Counted from the first letter of the stretch, positions 1 to 10,979 are shown. The stretch: 29,379 nt of DNA from Hydnum rufescens UP504 (GCA_014904985.1 MU129043.1:67189-96567), one strand, 5' to 3'. Program-made: numbers and translations. The notes: generated by a model not told the origin, from the letters alone.

Positions 1-1240
1 GTCATGGCCTTCGAAGCTTCCCTTTTTGACAAAGAAGTGGTGTCGAATCATATCCCTCCATTTCAATTGGAACATTTTGGCAACATCAACTAGAGGTTCA
101 GGTCCACTGTTGATTCCTTGCAATGACCAGTTTTGTCCATCGTAGTTCTATTGGATGTTTAACTTTTTGTTGGACTTCCTGGAGATTAGGTTTAATTCAG
201 ATCCAGTGTCAATCATGAGTACAACGTCTTTGGTTCCATTTCTGTCCTGTTTGCCTTGGCCGCAATTTTTCTGTATCCATGGCAAACAAAGGGTTTGGTC
301 CAAGGACTCCTACAAGATTAACTTGAACTTGATGAGGGTCTCATGTTTGTGTTTGTGGAATTGGTTCTTCATCTAAATCCTTGGTCATCATAAGTCATAG
401 TAGTCTTCTAGTTCTGCCTCATCATCAAGAGCTAATCAGAGGCTTCTGTTGCAGAAAACGCGGTTTTATGGTAGCATGATTGACTGTGAGTTGGCTCTCA
501 ATGTTTGGGATTATATTCGCATTTGGTTTAAGTCCAGCTGCAAGTATTTTTGCAGGTCCATGGGCTGTTCCAAGGAAGTCTCCAAGAGTTATTTTCGACT
601 GTTTGGTTTAGCACCCTTTTGCTATTTCCTTGTCTTCAAAGCATCTTGAAAGTCTGTAGTGAAATGATAGGTTGGAGGATTCTTTGGGATTCATTCTCTT
701 GGTCGAGTATCTCAATGTCTATCATTCCTCTTGGGGATCAATTGAGGAGGATTTGTTTTCTTATGAGTGGCTTCTCCATTGATGCTTCATTTAGAATTGA
801 GGAGGGCAAGTATCCAGGTGGATAACTTGGTTGCAGGGTTCTCTGGGGCTGGATGTACTGGTTCTGGGTTCATTGGTAATGAGTCTGGCTATTAGCTGAA
901 GTTGTCTTGCGTTGAGCATGTGGAGCACAGTCAACCATAATTCGACTAGTATGACATCCCTATTAAGTACTCCTCAGAGAAGGAACAAATTGAATACATC
1001 CCTATCATCTGTTATGGTTATTGCTTGTCGTTATCTTGGAGGAGTGTCCATTGTTGATGGTGCTGGCAAGTTTCCTCAGACCTTTGGCCAGTCATTCTTT
1101 CCAGAACATTTTCATGTACTCGGTGTTGGAGGTATTGATGAGCTTTACCCAGAGTCCCTCAAATTCATAGGCACCTTAATATGACCTCTTAGTAGGTGGA
1201 GCCTATGGTTCTAATTTTGGGAGACGCACTAGTAAGCTGT
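1..1240 (-). pseudogene. Ty3/Gypsy-like retrotransposon fragment (Gag end and aspartic protease), decayed and cut by the window edge
   Basis: On the minus strand, positions 243-190 read VVLMIDTGSELNLI. The D-T-G-S triad (210-199) is the catalytic motif of retropepsin-type aspartic proteases, which in Ty3/Gypsy elements lie between Gag and reverse transcriptase. Downstream on the same strand come YDGQNWSLQGIN and RHHFFVKKG, which match the usual spacing of a Gypsy protease (a W-L-GI block, then HxFFV). The frame has a TAG shortly after the protease motif. The upstream 260-1240 part reads only in short, frame-shifted pieces, for example KITLGDFLGTAHGPAKILAAG around 620-560 and NLPAPSTMDTPPR near 1060, with several in-frame TGA codons. 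Reverse transcriptase and integrase would lie left of position 1. I saw no LTR. The protease call is fairly secure. The Gag assignment is inference from position. Confidence 0.6.
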
Positions 1241-3460
1241 GGTCTGATCTCTAATCATGTTGTTCCCTGATTCCTTGTGGGCCTTGTAGTCTGCAAAGGG
1301 GGCATTGCTATGCAATCAGTCGCCTGTGGTTGCTTCAATTGGCACAGCACACCTACACATCTAACTCTCTTGGGCGCTGACATATCTTCGCTCCTGCCAT
1401 CATCCTCGCCCTCTGTATCGCTCAATAATCTAGAGGTGGCAAAGCCCAGTTTCAGGGTTGCAGCTTGCCGGACATCAGGCACTGCATAAGTAGCTTAGGG
1501 ATAAGGATTGGTGATCATAAGATTAATATCTGTAGATGCTTTCTCACCTGGGATGGCAAAGCAGATTGCTTCTGGACATTCGAGCGAAGACCATCCAATT
1601 CTGGAAGTTGTGGGAGACAGGTGCAAGCATTCGGCAAGCCATTTATGGTAATGGAGCGATAGCCTCCTTGTCCATTGGGCTTTTCTCACACTGGGATGGG
1701 GAAGAAAATTGGCTTTGCGCTCCTGTTGAGACAGGTCTGTGCAACTCTGGGGACTGTCCCAAGGAGTGGTTTTGTTCGATATTGGTCGTGGCATGTTGGC
1801 AAGCAGATATTGGAGGGGCATGGATCGCGCTGCCTGTCTTCATCATTGCCTTCCACCACTGAGATGGCAGAGTAAGATTGCTTCTGGTCATCCTTTGGGT
1901 GAGACTATATCGATCTCTGGGATGTGAGGATTCATCAATGCGGTCGTGAGGCAAATGGTTGGTTGGATATATGGATGCGGTTCCCATTGGTCATTGTCCT
2001 TTGTCCTTTTCCAATTGATTTCTCCTCTCACCTGATGCAGAAGATTGTTCTGGTCTGAAGACAAGACCTTCGGGGTTTGGAAGTGTGGTAGACCAAGGGT
2101 GCAACATTGCAGCCAATGGAGGGACATGATATTTGCGTTGTGTGTTTGTGTGGTTGGCTTTCTACTCACACTGGGTCCATGGCCATGTGGTATTGGTACT
2201 TCTGGCTCACATTTGGGACGTCACAGTACCATACAACCTCCCTTCATGGGATGGGAGCAGGTTTGAGTTTGGCAGCTAATCGCGAGGGCTTAGTGTTAGA
2301 TTGCTGATCGCTCTGTCCATGCCCTTTCTTACCGTTGGGCATGGCGAGGAATATTGACTCTCTGAGGTCTGGAGACAGGCACCATTAACTCCTTGTGGAA
2401 TGGGGGAGACAGGGTGCAAACATTTGGCCATGGCCCACATGGGGCTAGGGACATCGATCTCTCCATGCGTGTTTTGTCTTTGCTTTCTCACCTGATGTTT
2501 TCAGTAGATTAGTCTCTGGTCGTCTGCAGATTAAGCACCTAGTAAACCTCTTGTGATGTCATGTAGGAGATCCAGGTGCCAGCAATGGAATGGAGATGCA
2601 ATGGTGGATCTTGGCAACTGCGGTATGTTTTTACCTCAGTGGCGGAGCTAGGACCTGGCAGGGAGCTCTGAGACGTAATGCTGGGTTGAAATTTCACAGC
2701 TGGCTGCTGCTCTAGTGTCCAAGCGAAACCTCCTCCATTACCTGCGATTTTCCATCTCCCCACGCTCCTGCCGCTTTCAGCTTCCGATTGAAATGGATGA
2801 TTTGTGTGGACTAGGATGAGTGTATTCTCTGGATCCCTGTTTTGCTACCGCTATCATCGCCCTGAGGAGCTACTGTTAACTTCTATCGAGTGATGGGGGA
2901 ATAGCCAACCATGACCCGCGATTTTGGCTTTTTTCACGCACTTAAGTGTTGGTATACAGTGCACAATGTCCAATTGATTGTGAGAATACGCCGTAGAAGG
3001 TGGATGGTTTTGTGTGTGTGTGGTTGAGATCAACTGATAGGGAAGGGGGTGCCCAAAGACCATGTGCATGTATAGGATTTAAATAGATAGCTTTTGGGTT
3101 ACCTCAACCCTTGTTCCTGATGCGATAATACTTGTTTCGATTACTATTGTGGCCTTACTTTCTCTCTTTCTCGTTGTAAATGATCTAATCTCTTCTATAA
3201 GTTGCGATAATGTAGTACCCCAGAGTCCAATTGTTGTCTGGTCGCGGGTGGTGTTCTTGGGCGTTGCTCCCAGCTGAATGGTTGATTGTGTGCAAATCCT
3301 TGCAAAGATCGCAATTCTTAGTAACATGGCACTGATTTGAATGTCGTTATCCACATATAAGTACAAATGAATGTGATGCGAGCCTGTGTGGATGGAGTCT
3401 GTCCTTTGAGGGGTGAATTATTGGATGTATTCAAATTTTGCCTGGAGCAAGAACAAACTA
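1240..3460. other. No gene recognised; degenerate sequence
   Basis: Overlapping ORFs of 60-115 codons occur in several frames on both strands (for example 1495-1821 and 1643-1987 minus, 1536-1862 plus), but none shows a domain or codon pattern I can support. A short phrase near GGGAGACAGGTGCAAGCAT recurs in diverged form around 1613 and 2405, which suggests an old internal repeat. The block may hold the 5' part of the Gypsy-like element to its left or an unrelated decayed insertion. Confidence 0.4.
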
Positions 3461-3469
3461 CAGGTACGG

Positions 3470-6299
3470 CTATATGGCAATTTAGAATCTCTTGGGCAGC
3501 TCATATCCCATCCCATACCCCCTTATCTCTAAGCCATGCAGGTACCTCTCCATCAGGAAAGTTTGCAAGATCCTCATGATGAGGTACTTGCCAGATATCT
3601 TCATCTACATCTAGCTTGTAGACAGATGAGGATATCTCTGGGGGGATATAAGCATCTGCTGCAACACTCCCCTTCCCCTGAAGCTTCATCATCTCCCTTT
3701 GGATCTCCTCATATTGTTTTAGAGCCCCTTGTACTCCAGAGACCCAGCTCTTCATTGCCTTTTCAACATGTTCCTTCATTTGGTGGTCAAGCTCATGGCC
3801 AGTATCTGCACGATCCAATCCCACAAGTTCAAACTTCTGCGCTCACAGTTTTATCAGAATTTGATCTTGAACAATGCATATATTGAGCTGTAGGTTCACC
3901 CATTTATCAGTCTTAAGGCGATCCAACTCCTTATGGGACATCTGATCAGAGAGATGCAGTTCCTCCATCTTTTTCTTGATGCTACTCTTGATGCACTTTA
4001 TACTTGACTGCATAGCCTTGATCTTTGCCTGTAGCTCATCCTCCACCACCACAGTGCTGCTATCAGTTGCAAGCTCTCCCAGCTCATCCACCGTTTCCTT
4101 GAGATGGATCTGCAGGGATTGTGCAGTCTGTGTCATGAATGAGATGTGCTCAATTGCACAAGCTCCTTTGGTTTTCGACTGGTGGGGCATTGGTTTGCTT
4201 TGGAAAGCTCACTGTGACTTGAACTGATCCAGGAGGTACGAGATAGACTGCCCACCAAGCCTTGCTGTTGCCTCTCCTTCCTGCTTGTGAGCAGATAAAG
4301 TGTGATCATGCAGCCATTTTGCCAGGCCCTGCTGCTTCAGTTCATCAATGTGCTCCACCTGGAGGTCAATGATAAAGAGTCATCGGTGATAGCCTGTAAC
4401 CCTTAGAGAGGGAATAAGTCTTCAGAGTTCACTCCAAAACCTCTCACAGCCTTCACCATCAGAAAGGCCCCAGATCTCCGACTTCTGAGGATGATACCAT
4501 AGCTGGCACATCCATTGGTGGCCATACGCATGGAAGACTGAGACACCAAAGACGATGCGACTATGCCATTCAGGCATAAAGTTCCATTTTAGGAGACTTT
4601 GATGGATTTGACATGCAATGTCATACAATATCCCCACAGTCCACCATTCCAGCAACTCCTTGAAAAGAGCTGCGATGAGGGCAAATGCATAAAATTGTTT
4701 CTCACCAGCTGTGTGCATGTTGGCAATGTAAAGGGAAATGTCATGGTGACACAGTAAGGCCATGAGCCTGGTATCATCAAACCACTGGGTAGAAGCTTTA
4801 ATGCGATCACCATCCGCTGCAATGAAAGAGTTGCCACACATATCGAGAACCAAGTTTGGAACATTCATCCCAGGTTCCACTGCATCATCTTCACCTGGGA
4901 CAGCTCAATCATCCTCCGTCATCTCAGTCACTTTTCATTTTCACCCCGAGTTGACATGGGTTTTCGTTGTTGGTTGGAGCTCATTAACACGGGCTTCCAT
5001 CATATCGAGCTCTACTTGGGATAGCTCCACCGTTCTTGGCGAAAAGATCTTGGGGTCTCTAGCTCCGGTTTCGCCCCCGAAGCCCTTCCGCCGATCTTTG
5101 TCACAATTGCATTTGATTTGGAAGTTGGCATCAATACATGCTATGGTGCTGACACCTAGTCTGCTGGTGTGACTTCCCCCAAAACAAAGGGGACACCAGG
5201 ATTGCAAATAAATGCTTGGCCCATCTTGCACATGCCCCACAGAATTGTGCGCATTAGTGTAGTTTCGAAAAGGTATTGGTGTCGTTTCATCTAGCACTGG
5301 GTATGTCAGGGGTCCTGCTGATGTTGGGGCCACAGAAGGTAGAGAAGAAATTGAGGGCATTGAAGGCCCTGAGGACCCCAGGGATGTTGGGGCCCCAGAG
5401 GGCAGTGATGTCAGGGAAGTTGATGACACTGAGGGCACCAGCGAGGGGTCATGAAAGGAATCTATGATTTTCACCATCTCTGCGTTGACGAGATGGACAA
5501 GGACTTGATAGTGTGACAAAGCATTAGCAAATCGCCGATGAAGTGAGTCCACAGTGGCGAATTCATGGCCACAAGCCTTGAGATACTTCGTCATGGTGGC
5601 CGCCCATGCCTGCTCATTGGGACCCATGTGAACAAAGAGTTCTGATGCAAACTCTAGGACATCCATGTTGACAGCCAATGTTGGAGACAAAGGTGCACAG
5701 GGGAACAATCCTTGACATACGAGCTGGGCTGCAGCAGGATTGCATTTGCAGATGACGAGTTGAACATGCTCCAGGTACTCCATGTGGATACACACAACCC
5801 TCAGTACATGATGCTTTTCATTGCAGGTGCATAGCGATGGTGCTGGGTCCACCTTGTCCCCCGTGTCTCACCCCCGTTGAAAGCTCATATAGGGTCGAAT
5901 CAAAGATGGTAGTACCTCATCTCCCCAGTGCTGGGCTTGGGCATGCTTCTGTCGGGCATGATGAGAATGTTTATCCTGGTTGAGATGTATATGAACCTCA
6001 GGCACAAGCTCGGGCTCAAAGTTGATATCCAATGGGCATGATTCAACGAAGGTTGACCGAATGACAGGACCAGAAGGATATCCTCCAATCCGGCTCGACT
6101 CAGGCATTATCACGCCACTCGGACCCACACCGGCAACTTCGGCAGTTGGGAATTTGGAGCGATTGTGTCTTTTTGTTCGAATTGAGGGGTTAAGACAAGA
6201 ACTGCTTGGGGACGATGAGGAAGGTGCTGAGGAAGTGGTGAGAGGAGTGGGAACACGAGCTGCCCCCTGGCAAAGTAAACATTTCATTGTGTTGTTCAT
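3470..6299 (-). pseudogene. KDZ (Kyakuja-Dileera-Zisupton) transposase with CxC1-type cysteine cluster, inactivated by in-frame TGA codons
   Basis: One reading frame runs from an ATG at 6299 to about 3470 with no frameshift. In order it contains a Ser/Pro-rich N-terminus; IRSTFVESCPLDINFEPEL and a region ending SLIRPYM; the CxC1 cysteine cluster (CTCNEKHH..VICKCNPAAAQLV..GLFPCAPLSPTLAVN); a CPLCFGG knuckle; and three blocks that match the conserved acidic positions of KDZ transposases: CIDANFQIKCN, LLYDIACQIH, and GLSDGEGCERFWS preceded by FGVSVFHAYGHQW. The C-terminal helical part (LKTDKWVNLQL, KLDVDEDIWQ, PAWLRDKGVWDGI) is also family-typical. The frame is broken by TGA at 5868, 4941, 4935, 4905, 4422, 4380, 4209, 3843 and 3501. 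At 4422 (WS-EL-x-RLIP), 4380 (GYHR-x-LF), 3843 and 3501 the family usually has Arg, so CGA to TGA is the simplest reading. Length (about 930 codons) fits a complete element protein. Terminal repeats were not found. The region below about 3470 appears frame-shifted. Confidence 0.9.
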
Positions 6300-6484
6300 T
6301 CCATAGACCCCAAGTGTGAGAAGATCGAGTGTTCATGGAGGTACGTGTAGTTTATGATGAATATTCTAATCAAACCAGTGGGTATACAGTGGAGGTCACG
6401 CTGCACGACCTCACAAATGCTCATCATAATCTGTACACGTCAGGCATAAGAGACAAGACAATTAATCGCAAGAAACAACAAAAC

Positions 6485-6839
6485 ATACTAAATATACTCA
6501 CCAAGGGACACACTCAGGATGCAGCTGGAACATTGAGAACATGCACAACACAGGCAGGCTGGATGTACACCTTCATGGTTCAACAGTATGGAGGACAATA
6601 CAGCAAATAGGACAACAGCACACAATCAAAGGCAAGCTTGTGATGTGCACTTCATCCAAAACTGGCAAGGGTGCAGCAATTTGCACAAAATGGAGGCTAA
6701 ATTCAGAAGAGAAAATAAATCAATCAATACAGGGAAAAAATACTAAATGAACCCACAGAGGGATACAGTCCAGGATGTGGCAGGAATGTCGAGAACACGC
6801 GCAGCACAGGCAGGCTGAATGCATGCCTTCACAGTTCAA
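6485..6839. repeat. Pair of ~100-bp direct repeats upstream of the KDZ transposase
   Basis: Positions 6485-6583 and 6740-6839 align along their whole length. Both begin ATACTAAAT, both carry CAGGATG...GCAGG or GCTGG...GAGAACA and ACAGGCAGGCTG, and both end GTTCAA. Their starts are 255 bp apart. No reading frame spans the pair. They lie 5' of the transposase start at 6299, so they could be subterminal repeats of that element, but I did not find inverted ends. Confidence 0.6.
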
Positions 6840-7550
6840 AAAAAGGGACATGGAACAGCACAGTGGATCAGGAGACAGCACAATCGCACATTGTTTGTCC
6901 TTGAAGTCGGTTCGAGCTGTGAGGTATCCTGCTTCTGACATTTGCTTCTGCTTTCCCCTTCCATACCTAGATGGTACATGCAGTGTAGAGTAGGGCATGA
7001 CACCTGGATGATTTATGCCCTTCAAAATATGACTTCTACTAATATTTGCCCATTTAGATCATTTATATTTGCCAACTTCTTGCACGAATTTGTGGTGTCT
7101 TAGTTTACCTTTGGCAATTGCATCTTCTGACACTTTGGCGATGATGAATGCTGACATGGAAATGAAAAGGCAGTATGCCCTCATTGACTCAATTCTTGGC
7201 ATTAGTCTCTGCACTGTCTCTTGTGGAACCTACGATGGCTTATGGCGCCACTGTATCCGGCATTTGATAGCATTTTGTTGCATCATTAAGATGCCCATTA
7301 GGGCTGTTTGGTGGCACCAAATGGTTAGTTCTATGTCTGGCTTTGCTCATTCCAGCTCATTCAGTGACATTCATTAAGTCTTCTATCTATGTAGTGGAGT
7401 TGGCAGAGAAAAACTCAAAGACTGGGTGATACCGGCTTTCCAACATCATTGCTGGAGATTTGGGTGGTTTGCGGCCATCCTTCACGTGTATATTTCACTG
7501 CTCCCTTTCATGTGAGGCTGACCTCCAAAGAAATGGTATGAGATAAGCCT
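6720..7550 (-). pseudogene. Decayed gene of unknown function
   Basis: A single minus-strand frame from an ATG at 7370 to 6720 reads as protein-like sequence (LTIWCHQTALMGILMMQQ; VPQETVQRLMPRIESMRAY; HVPSRYGRGKQKQMSEAGYL; TDFKDKQCAIVLSPDP). It is interrupted by TGA after NELE, TAG after HKPS and TGA after VGKYK at 7059-7061. A probable upstream part (7550-7400) reads YHFFGGQPHMKGSSEIYT in another frame, also with TGA codons. I do not recognise the family. Two of the three stops are TGA at positions where Arg would fit. The last part below about 6850 runs into the direct repeat and is probably not coding. Its 5' end abuts the plus-strand ORF at 7559, so the two are divergent. Confidence 0.45.
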
Positions 7551-7558
7551 CTCTCATT

Positions 7559-8131
7559 TTGGAAAAGTTGCTCACTCCTGCTGCAACCGTAGGTCTTGTC
7601 AAATGCCCTATGATATGGTGCAAACCTTCCAACAGCACAAATTCCATGACCAATAAGGATCATCCCTTATTTGCAGAAGCCCTCACAAGAATAAAACCAC
7701 AGGTTGGCCTATCCCTCGATTTCATGAATCAGAATGAGTTTGTGAAGGGTGTGCCCTCCTCATGGTACCGTGTTCATGACATTCAAAGGCCTGATCTGTT
7801 CTGGGCCTCCATTGCTGGGGCCAAGCAAAAGTCCACTGACACCAGTGGTGGTATGCTGTCATTCAAGAAGTGGAACCCAAATCCGCCTCAGGTAGATGCA
7901 GATGGTGACACAACTATGGGGCTAGGCAACTCCAGTGGCAGTGCTGGCTTGCCCAGTGCTGATGTCAGAAAGTCTATGAAGGGATCTCCATTGTTGGATT
8001 TCATTGAGCCAGGTCAACTGCCTGATGCTATTGACTCAGTTGAGGTCCTAGGCCAACCTGTGCTTGGCAGGGATTCATTTTGGGTGGGCCCTTATTCGCC
8101 AATGTGGAGTAATTGGTCTGCTTGTCCATAA
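7559..8131 (+). CDS. Hypothetical protein (about 190 aa), probably a gene fragment
   Basis: The frame is open from the TAA at 7544-7546 to a TAA at 8129-8131. No ATG opens it: the first plausible initiator is TTG at 7559, so this is more likely an internal or 3' exon than a whole gene. The sequence is protein-like: DHPLFAEALTRIKPQVGLSL near the N-terminus, SSWYRVHDIQRPDLFWAS in the middle, then an acidic and Ser/Gly-rich linker (DADGDTTMGLGNSSGSAG) and a C-terminal stretch DFIEPGQLPDAIDSVEVLG. No signal peptide, membrane segment or known motif is visible. Its stop lies 18 bp from the stop of a minus-strand coiled-coil gene end (8150), so the two are convergent. This is one of the few stretches here without in-frame TGA. 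Confidence 0.45.
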   Translation: MEKLLTPAATVGLVKCPMIWCKPSNSTNSMTNKDHPLFAEALTRIKPQVGLSLDFMNQNEFVKGVPSSWYRVHDIQRPDLFWASIAGAKQKSTDTSGGMLSFKKWNPNPPQVDADGDTTMGLGNSSGSAGLPSADVRKSMKGSPLLDFIEPGQLPDAIDSVEVLGQPVLGRDSFWVGPYSPMWSNWSACP

Positions 8132-8149
8132 GAGTGAGAATGATGTAGT

Positions 8150-8494
8150 CTATGAATACATCCTCAATCTTGCTTTCAACTCTGCTACCTCCTCTTGAAG
8201 GTCCTTGTTCTGCCTTTCCAACACATCAACTAGTCCCATTGCAGATGCCCACTTTTCCTCAAGTATTGCCGGTTCCTGGTCAGCCCTCCACCTCAGGAAG
8301 TTGCCATCGTACCAGATGGACTGACCCCTATGTCAATCGTGCAATATGGGACCCTCCACACTTCCCTCCTCCTCCATGTCATCATCCCCCACACCTACTT
8401 CCTTGCCTTCATCTTCCTCGCCCCTGTCCTCATCACCATTATCCTCATCACCATTGTCCTCATCACCATCCTCCCCACCCCTGTCAGGGTGACA
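8150..8494 (-). pseudogene. 3' exon of an acidic coiled-coil protein, one in-frame TGA
   Basis: On the minus strand a frame from about 8494 to a TAG at 8150-8152 encodes an Asp/Glu-rich repeat (GDEDNGDEDNGDEDRGEEDE), then SIWYDGNFLRWRADQEPAI, then a clear heptad coiled coil (LVDVLERQNKDLQEEVAEL KARL). A single TGA at 8333-8335 sits in HD-x-HRGQ; CGA (Arg) fits. Upstream, a pyrimidine-rich stretch ending CAG (8495-8497) looks like a 3' splice acceptor, which makes this the last exon. The family is not recognised. Plus-strand ORFs at 8152-8566 are antisense shadows rich in His and Pro because they read the acidic repeat backwards. Confidence 0.5.
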
Positions 8495-8602
8495 CTGCCG
8501 TTGAAGCCACAAACAGAAAGAGGAAAGAGATTAATTAACCACACGCTATCGCAGTGGGAATCCTGAGAGATCGAAACTGGTGATCCCCCAACTGCAACGG
8601 GC

Positions 8603-8684
8603 TATAAATACTATTTCCTGCACACAGCCTCCAGCCTTCCAGAACCTTCCGCCGTCTTCCATAACCTTCCGGATCTTCCTAGAA
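8603..8684 (+). promoter_or_regulatory. Promoter-like segment with TATA box and a heat-shock-element-like motif
   Basis: TATAAATA lies at 8603-8610. Downstream, 8637-8649 reads TTCCAGAACCTTC, which matches the TTCnnGAAnnTTC arrangement of a three-unit heat shock element. Further CCTTCC phrases follow, then an ATG at 8684 opening a short Pro-rich frame (MPAPQPISQPPQPPSLSL...). An element LTR promoter is equally possible. An HSE would normally sit upstream of the TATA box, which weakens that reading. Confidence 0.25.
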
Positions 8685-8815
8685 TGCCGGCTCCACAGCC
8701 CATCAGTCAGCCTCCACAGCCACCATCACTAAGCCTCACTAAGCTGACGCAGCCGTGTTACGAATCCTGTGCGCACCTCCACATGGCTATGCCCCAACTT
8801 CCATATGTATCCCCC

Positions 8816-9193
8816 TTAGCGTATGTACTTCCAAGGCAGTGTATGCCTGGGTACTCCAAAGGTGTCCAAAGTGTCAAAGGACCGTAATGATGTGGATGGA
8901 GTACGGATTGGGACAGGTGATGTGGATTCAGGGACTGGGGGTAGAGGAGGAGGAGGGGGAGTCTGGATTGGCAACTCCATGGACTCACATGGGGAACGAG
9001 GGAATGACAGGTGCTGACAAGGGCGCCAATGCTGCCACTGGTTGACTACCCAGCCCATAGCCTGCTGGCCGAGGCCCGATAGAGCGAGGGCAATAATAAT
9101 AAGAGAAATGCCAATAATGGCAAGGATGACAATAACCCCCGTAGTGAATGGAGGGAGAGAGGAGACAAGAGCATTTGAGGAAGTAGGTGCCAT
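8816..9193 (-). CDS. Small single-pass membrane protein, unknown function
   Basis: An uninterrupted 125-codon frame starts at an ATG at 9193. It has a short Ser/Pro N-terminus (MAPTSSNALVSSLPPFT), one strongly hydrophobic segment at residues 18-41 (TGVIVILAIIGISLIIIALA), then an aromatic stretch (GWVVNQWQHW) and a Pro-rich tail (IQTPPPPPLPPVPESTSPVP). The helix plus Pro-rich tail resembles a type III or tail-exposed membrane protein. I recognise no family. It has no in-frame stop, unlike its neighbours. An alternative frame over the same region starts at 9332. The gene is supported by composition only. Confidence 0.35.
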   Translation of the reverse strand: MAPTSSNALVSSLPPFTTGVIVILAIIGISLIIIALALSGLGQQAMGWVVNQWQHWRPCQHLSFPRSPCESMELPIQTPPPPPLPPVPESTSPVPIRTPSTSLRSFDTLDTFGVPRHTLPWKYIR

Positions 9194-9413
9194 ATGATAG
9201 AGTCGATGAAGAATGATACTCCGACGGGTAAGTCCTTAGGCGGAAGCAAATGTCAATTCGATCCTGACAACCCCCATCTTCCTTTCCACTATTAGCAATC
9301 TTTTTGGAATTGCTCATTTCGTGATTGTTCATGTCACTGTTCGGATCATTGTATCCAATATGTAAAGCAGTGCATGCTTGGGGAATCCCTTTTAGCTTTC
9401 CTCTGGTAGTACT

Positions 9414-9566
9414 TTAATTAACCCATGCAGTTAAATAGTATAATAATTTGAGTAAAGACCTTAGTGATAGTGCATATCATGCTCTTCTTTGGGCATTCTT
9501 GGCCTCTCTTTTGAGATCTGGGGAGTCATATTTATGGGGCTGACCACACCCACATTTAGTTGACAT
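9414..9566 (-). pseudogene. Short Cys-containing ORF with one internal TGA
   Basis: From an ATG at 9566 the minus strand reads MSTKCGCGQPHKYDSPDL then KREAKNAQRRA, an in-frame TGA, and YALSLRSLLKLLYYLTAWVN to a TAA at 9414-9416. The CGCG-x-P-HKYDSP start followed by a basic helix looks like the head of a larger protein. The TGA sits in RRA-x-YALS, where CGA would continue the basic run. Its ATG overlaps the end of the upstream frame (stop 9556-9558) by 11 nt. Family unknown. Confidence 0.3.
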
Positions 9567-9951
9567 GGGGTCAGAGCTCATATAGTTTGCTGCCAAAAAT
9601 GCTGCCATGGTACTTTAATTCAGTGATCACTGGACTTGCCGCATGAGACCTTACAAGAATGACTTTGACCATTGCCACTGATCCATGTCACTTTGTAAAA
9701 TTGATAAGGAACTCCCATGTCTGATAAACTAAAAGAACTTGTCGAAGTGCTGAAGACACAGTACAAGGATGCACCTCCAGTATTGTTTCATTGTTCTTTT
9801 CATCATCACAGGTCTTGATTATGTAATCGGTAGCGGTGACAAGCACCAATCCCCAATTCATGCAGTTGGGACAGTGGGGTGATATATGGGGATTGTCTAA
9901 ATTATTTCAAGCATTGCCCCCAGTTTGGCCATTTTTCTGCTTTTCATACAT
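9556..9951 (-). pseudogene. Decayed ORF of about 131 codons, unknown function
   Basis: A TAA immediately precedes an ATG at 9951. The frame then reads protein-like sequence to a TAA at 9556-9558: ISPHCPNCMNWGLVLVTATD, YIIKTCDDEKNNETILEVHP, VSSALRQVLLVYQTWEFLIN, VKVILVRSHAASPVITELK. It contains three in-frame stops, all TGA (after GGNA, FTK and YEL), each where Arg would be acceptable. The CPNC pair is the only motif-like element. It lies just downstream of the zinc-cluster remnant on the same strand and may be a later exon of that gene, though the frames differ. Confidence 0.35.
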
Positions 9952-9967
9952 TTAAAGAGGATAGGAG

Positions 9968-10778
9968 TCAAGGCATAAATGATGAATGGTGTATGTATTT
10001 CCTGAAATTGTGTACAATGACATGTATAACAATGAGCCCAGTAGTCAGTTTCTCTAGAGCAGCTTGTGAAACTGTTGTACTGTGAACTGGGCACACATTG
10101 TGAAAACTTATAAAAGGCAGTGGGGAGGGTCCTTGGCCCATGTTATGGATGTCCTTGTCCATAAATTTCTTCACAGGTTTGTCTTTTGGAAGATCACAAC
10201 AAGTGTGCATAAGATACACATGCAATTGATTGTGACTCACGCATTGTCTACAAAGAGTTGCAAAATTAATGGATTGATACTAGTGGCCAGTAGAGGAAGA
10301 GTACTTACTCACAAGAAAGGTCTTCTGTGTCAGGGGCAGAGGACAGGCAATCTTGTGTTGTTGACAGAAAAAGCAGGCTAGAGTTGGTTGACCAGTGTGA
10401 TTTATCAAAGGCATTACATGCCTTGTTTTCAATGCTGGGGTCAACCTAGCTTCAGAGGAAGAACTTGATGGGTGTGACTTGGTTGAGCGGGGTAGTTTTC
10501 GGGTCCCAGGGTTCGTAGAGGGATGTGGTCAGGTAGGACGGGTGAGGCCACTGTCAGGTTTGGAGGACGTCGTGATCTGTTGTGCCGTTGGAGGAGGCAT
10601 TGGGAGGGGTGTGCTGGTGAGAGAAGACTGGCCCAAAATATCAACAGAGGACATGGTAGGCTTGTCAGTGCTTTCTGGAGATGGCTGGGAGTAGGCAAAG
10701 GGAACATCAGGAGAAAAAGATGATCTTGTGGGTGAGGGAGAAGCGGAAGAATTGATGTGGTGGAACTGCTGCTGAGAG
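9968..10778 (-). pseudogene. Zn(II)2Cys6-like zinc-cluster protein remnant
   Basis: An exon on the minus strand runs from about 10778 (after an acceptor-like ...CCCCAG) to a GTGAGT donor at 10312. It encodes a Ser/Pro-rich region (SSSASPSPTRSSFSPDVP-like), then QPTLACFFCQQHKIACPLP. C-x2-C-x6-C is the first half of a fungal zinc cluster, normally followed by basic residues. A 65-nt intron (10312-10248, ending TTTGTAG) precedes an exon with QCVSHNQLHVYL and a basic segment KDKPVKKFMDK. This matches the second half, but the expected first Cys of the pair and the last Cys are not preserved. QQHKIAC where such proteins carry RxRKIAC fits CGA to CAA and CGC to CAC changes. A TGA interrupts the first exon (RPT-x-PHPS). 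The frames across the intron differ by one or two bases, so at least one indel is implied. Confidence 0.5.
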
Positions 10779-10979
10779 CTGGGGTAGGGCAGTGAGCATA
10801 GATATGGGACGGGTCAATCATTTTATCATATGAACGATGTCGGGACGCAGGGATTTGACAGGGAGATGGGGTGATCATTGGTGGTAGTGGTTGATGGCAA
10901 GATTGTGAGTGGTAGACACACCATAGATACATCAAAACACTGTGAAAGGTGGATATGGGTGACGTATCATGGTCTGCTC

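Noticed and set aside
3536..3886. Plus-strand ORFs over the KDZ region (also 4762-5172 and 6022-6306)
   Set aside because: Antisense shadows of the transposase frame.
8152..8566. Plus-strand His/Pro-rich ORFs
   Set aside because: Antisense of the acidic GDEDN repeat and coiled coil on the minus strand, which is the more convincing coding frame.
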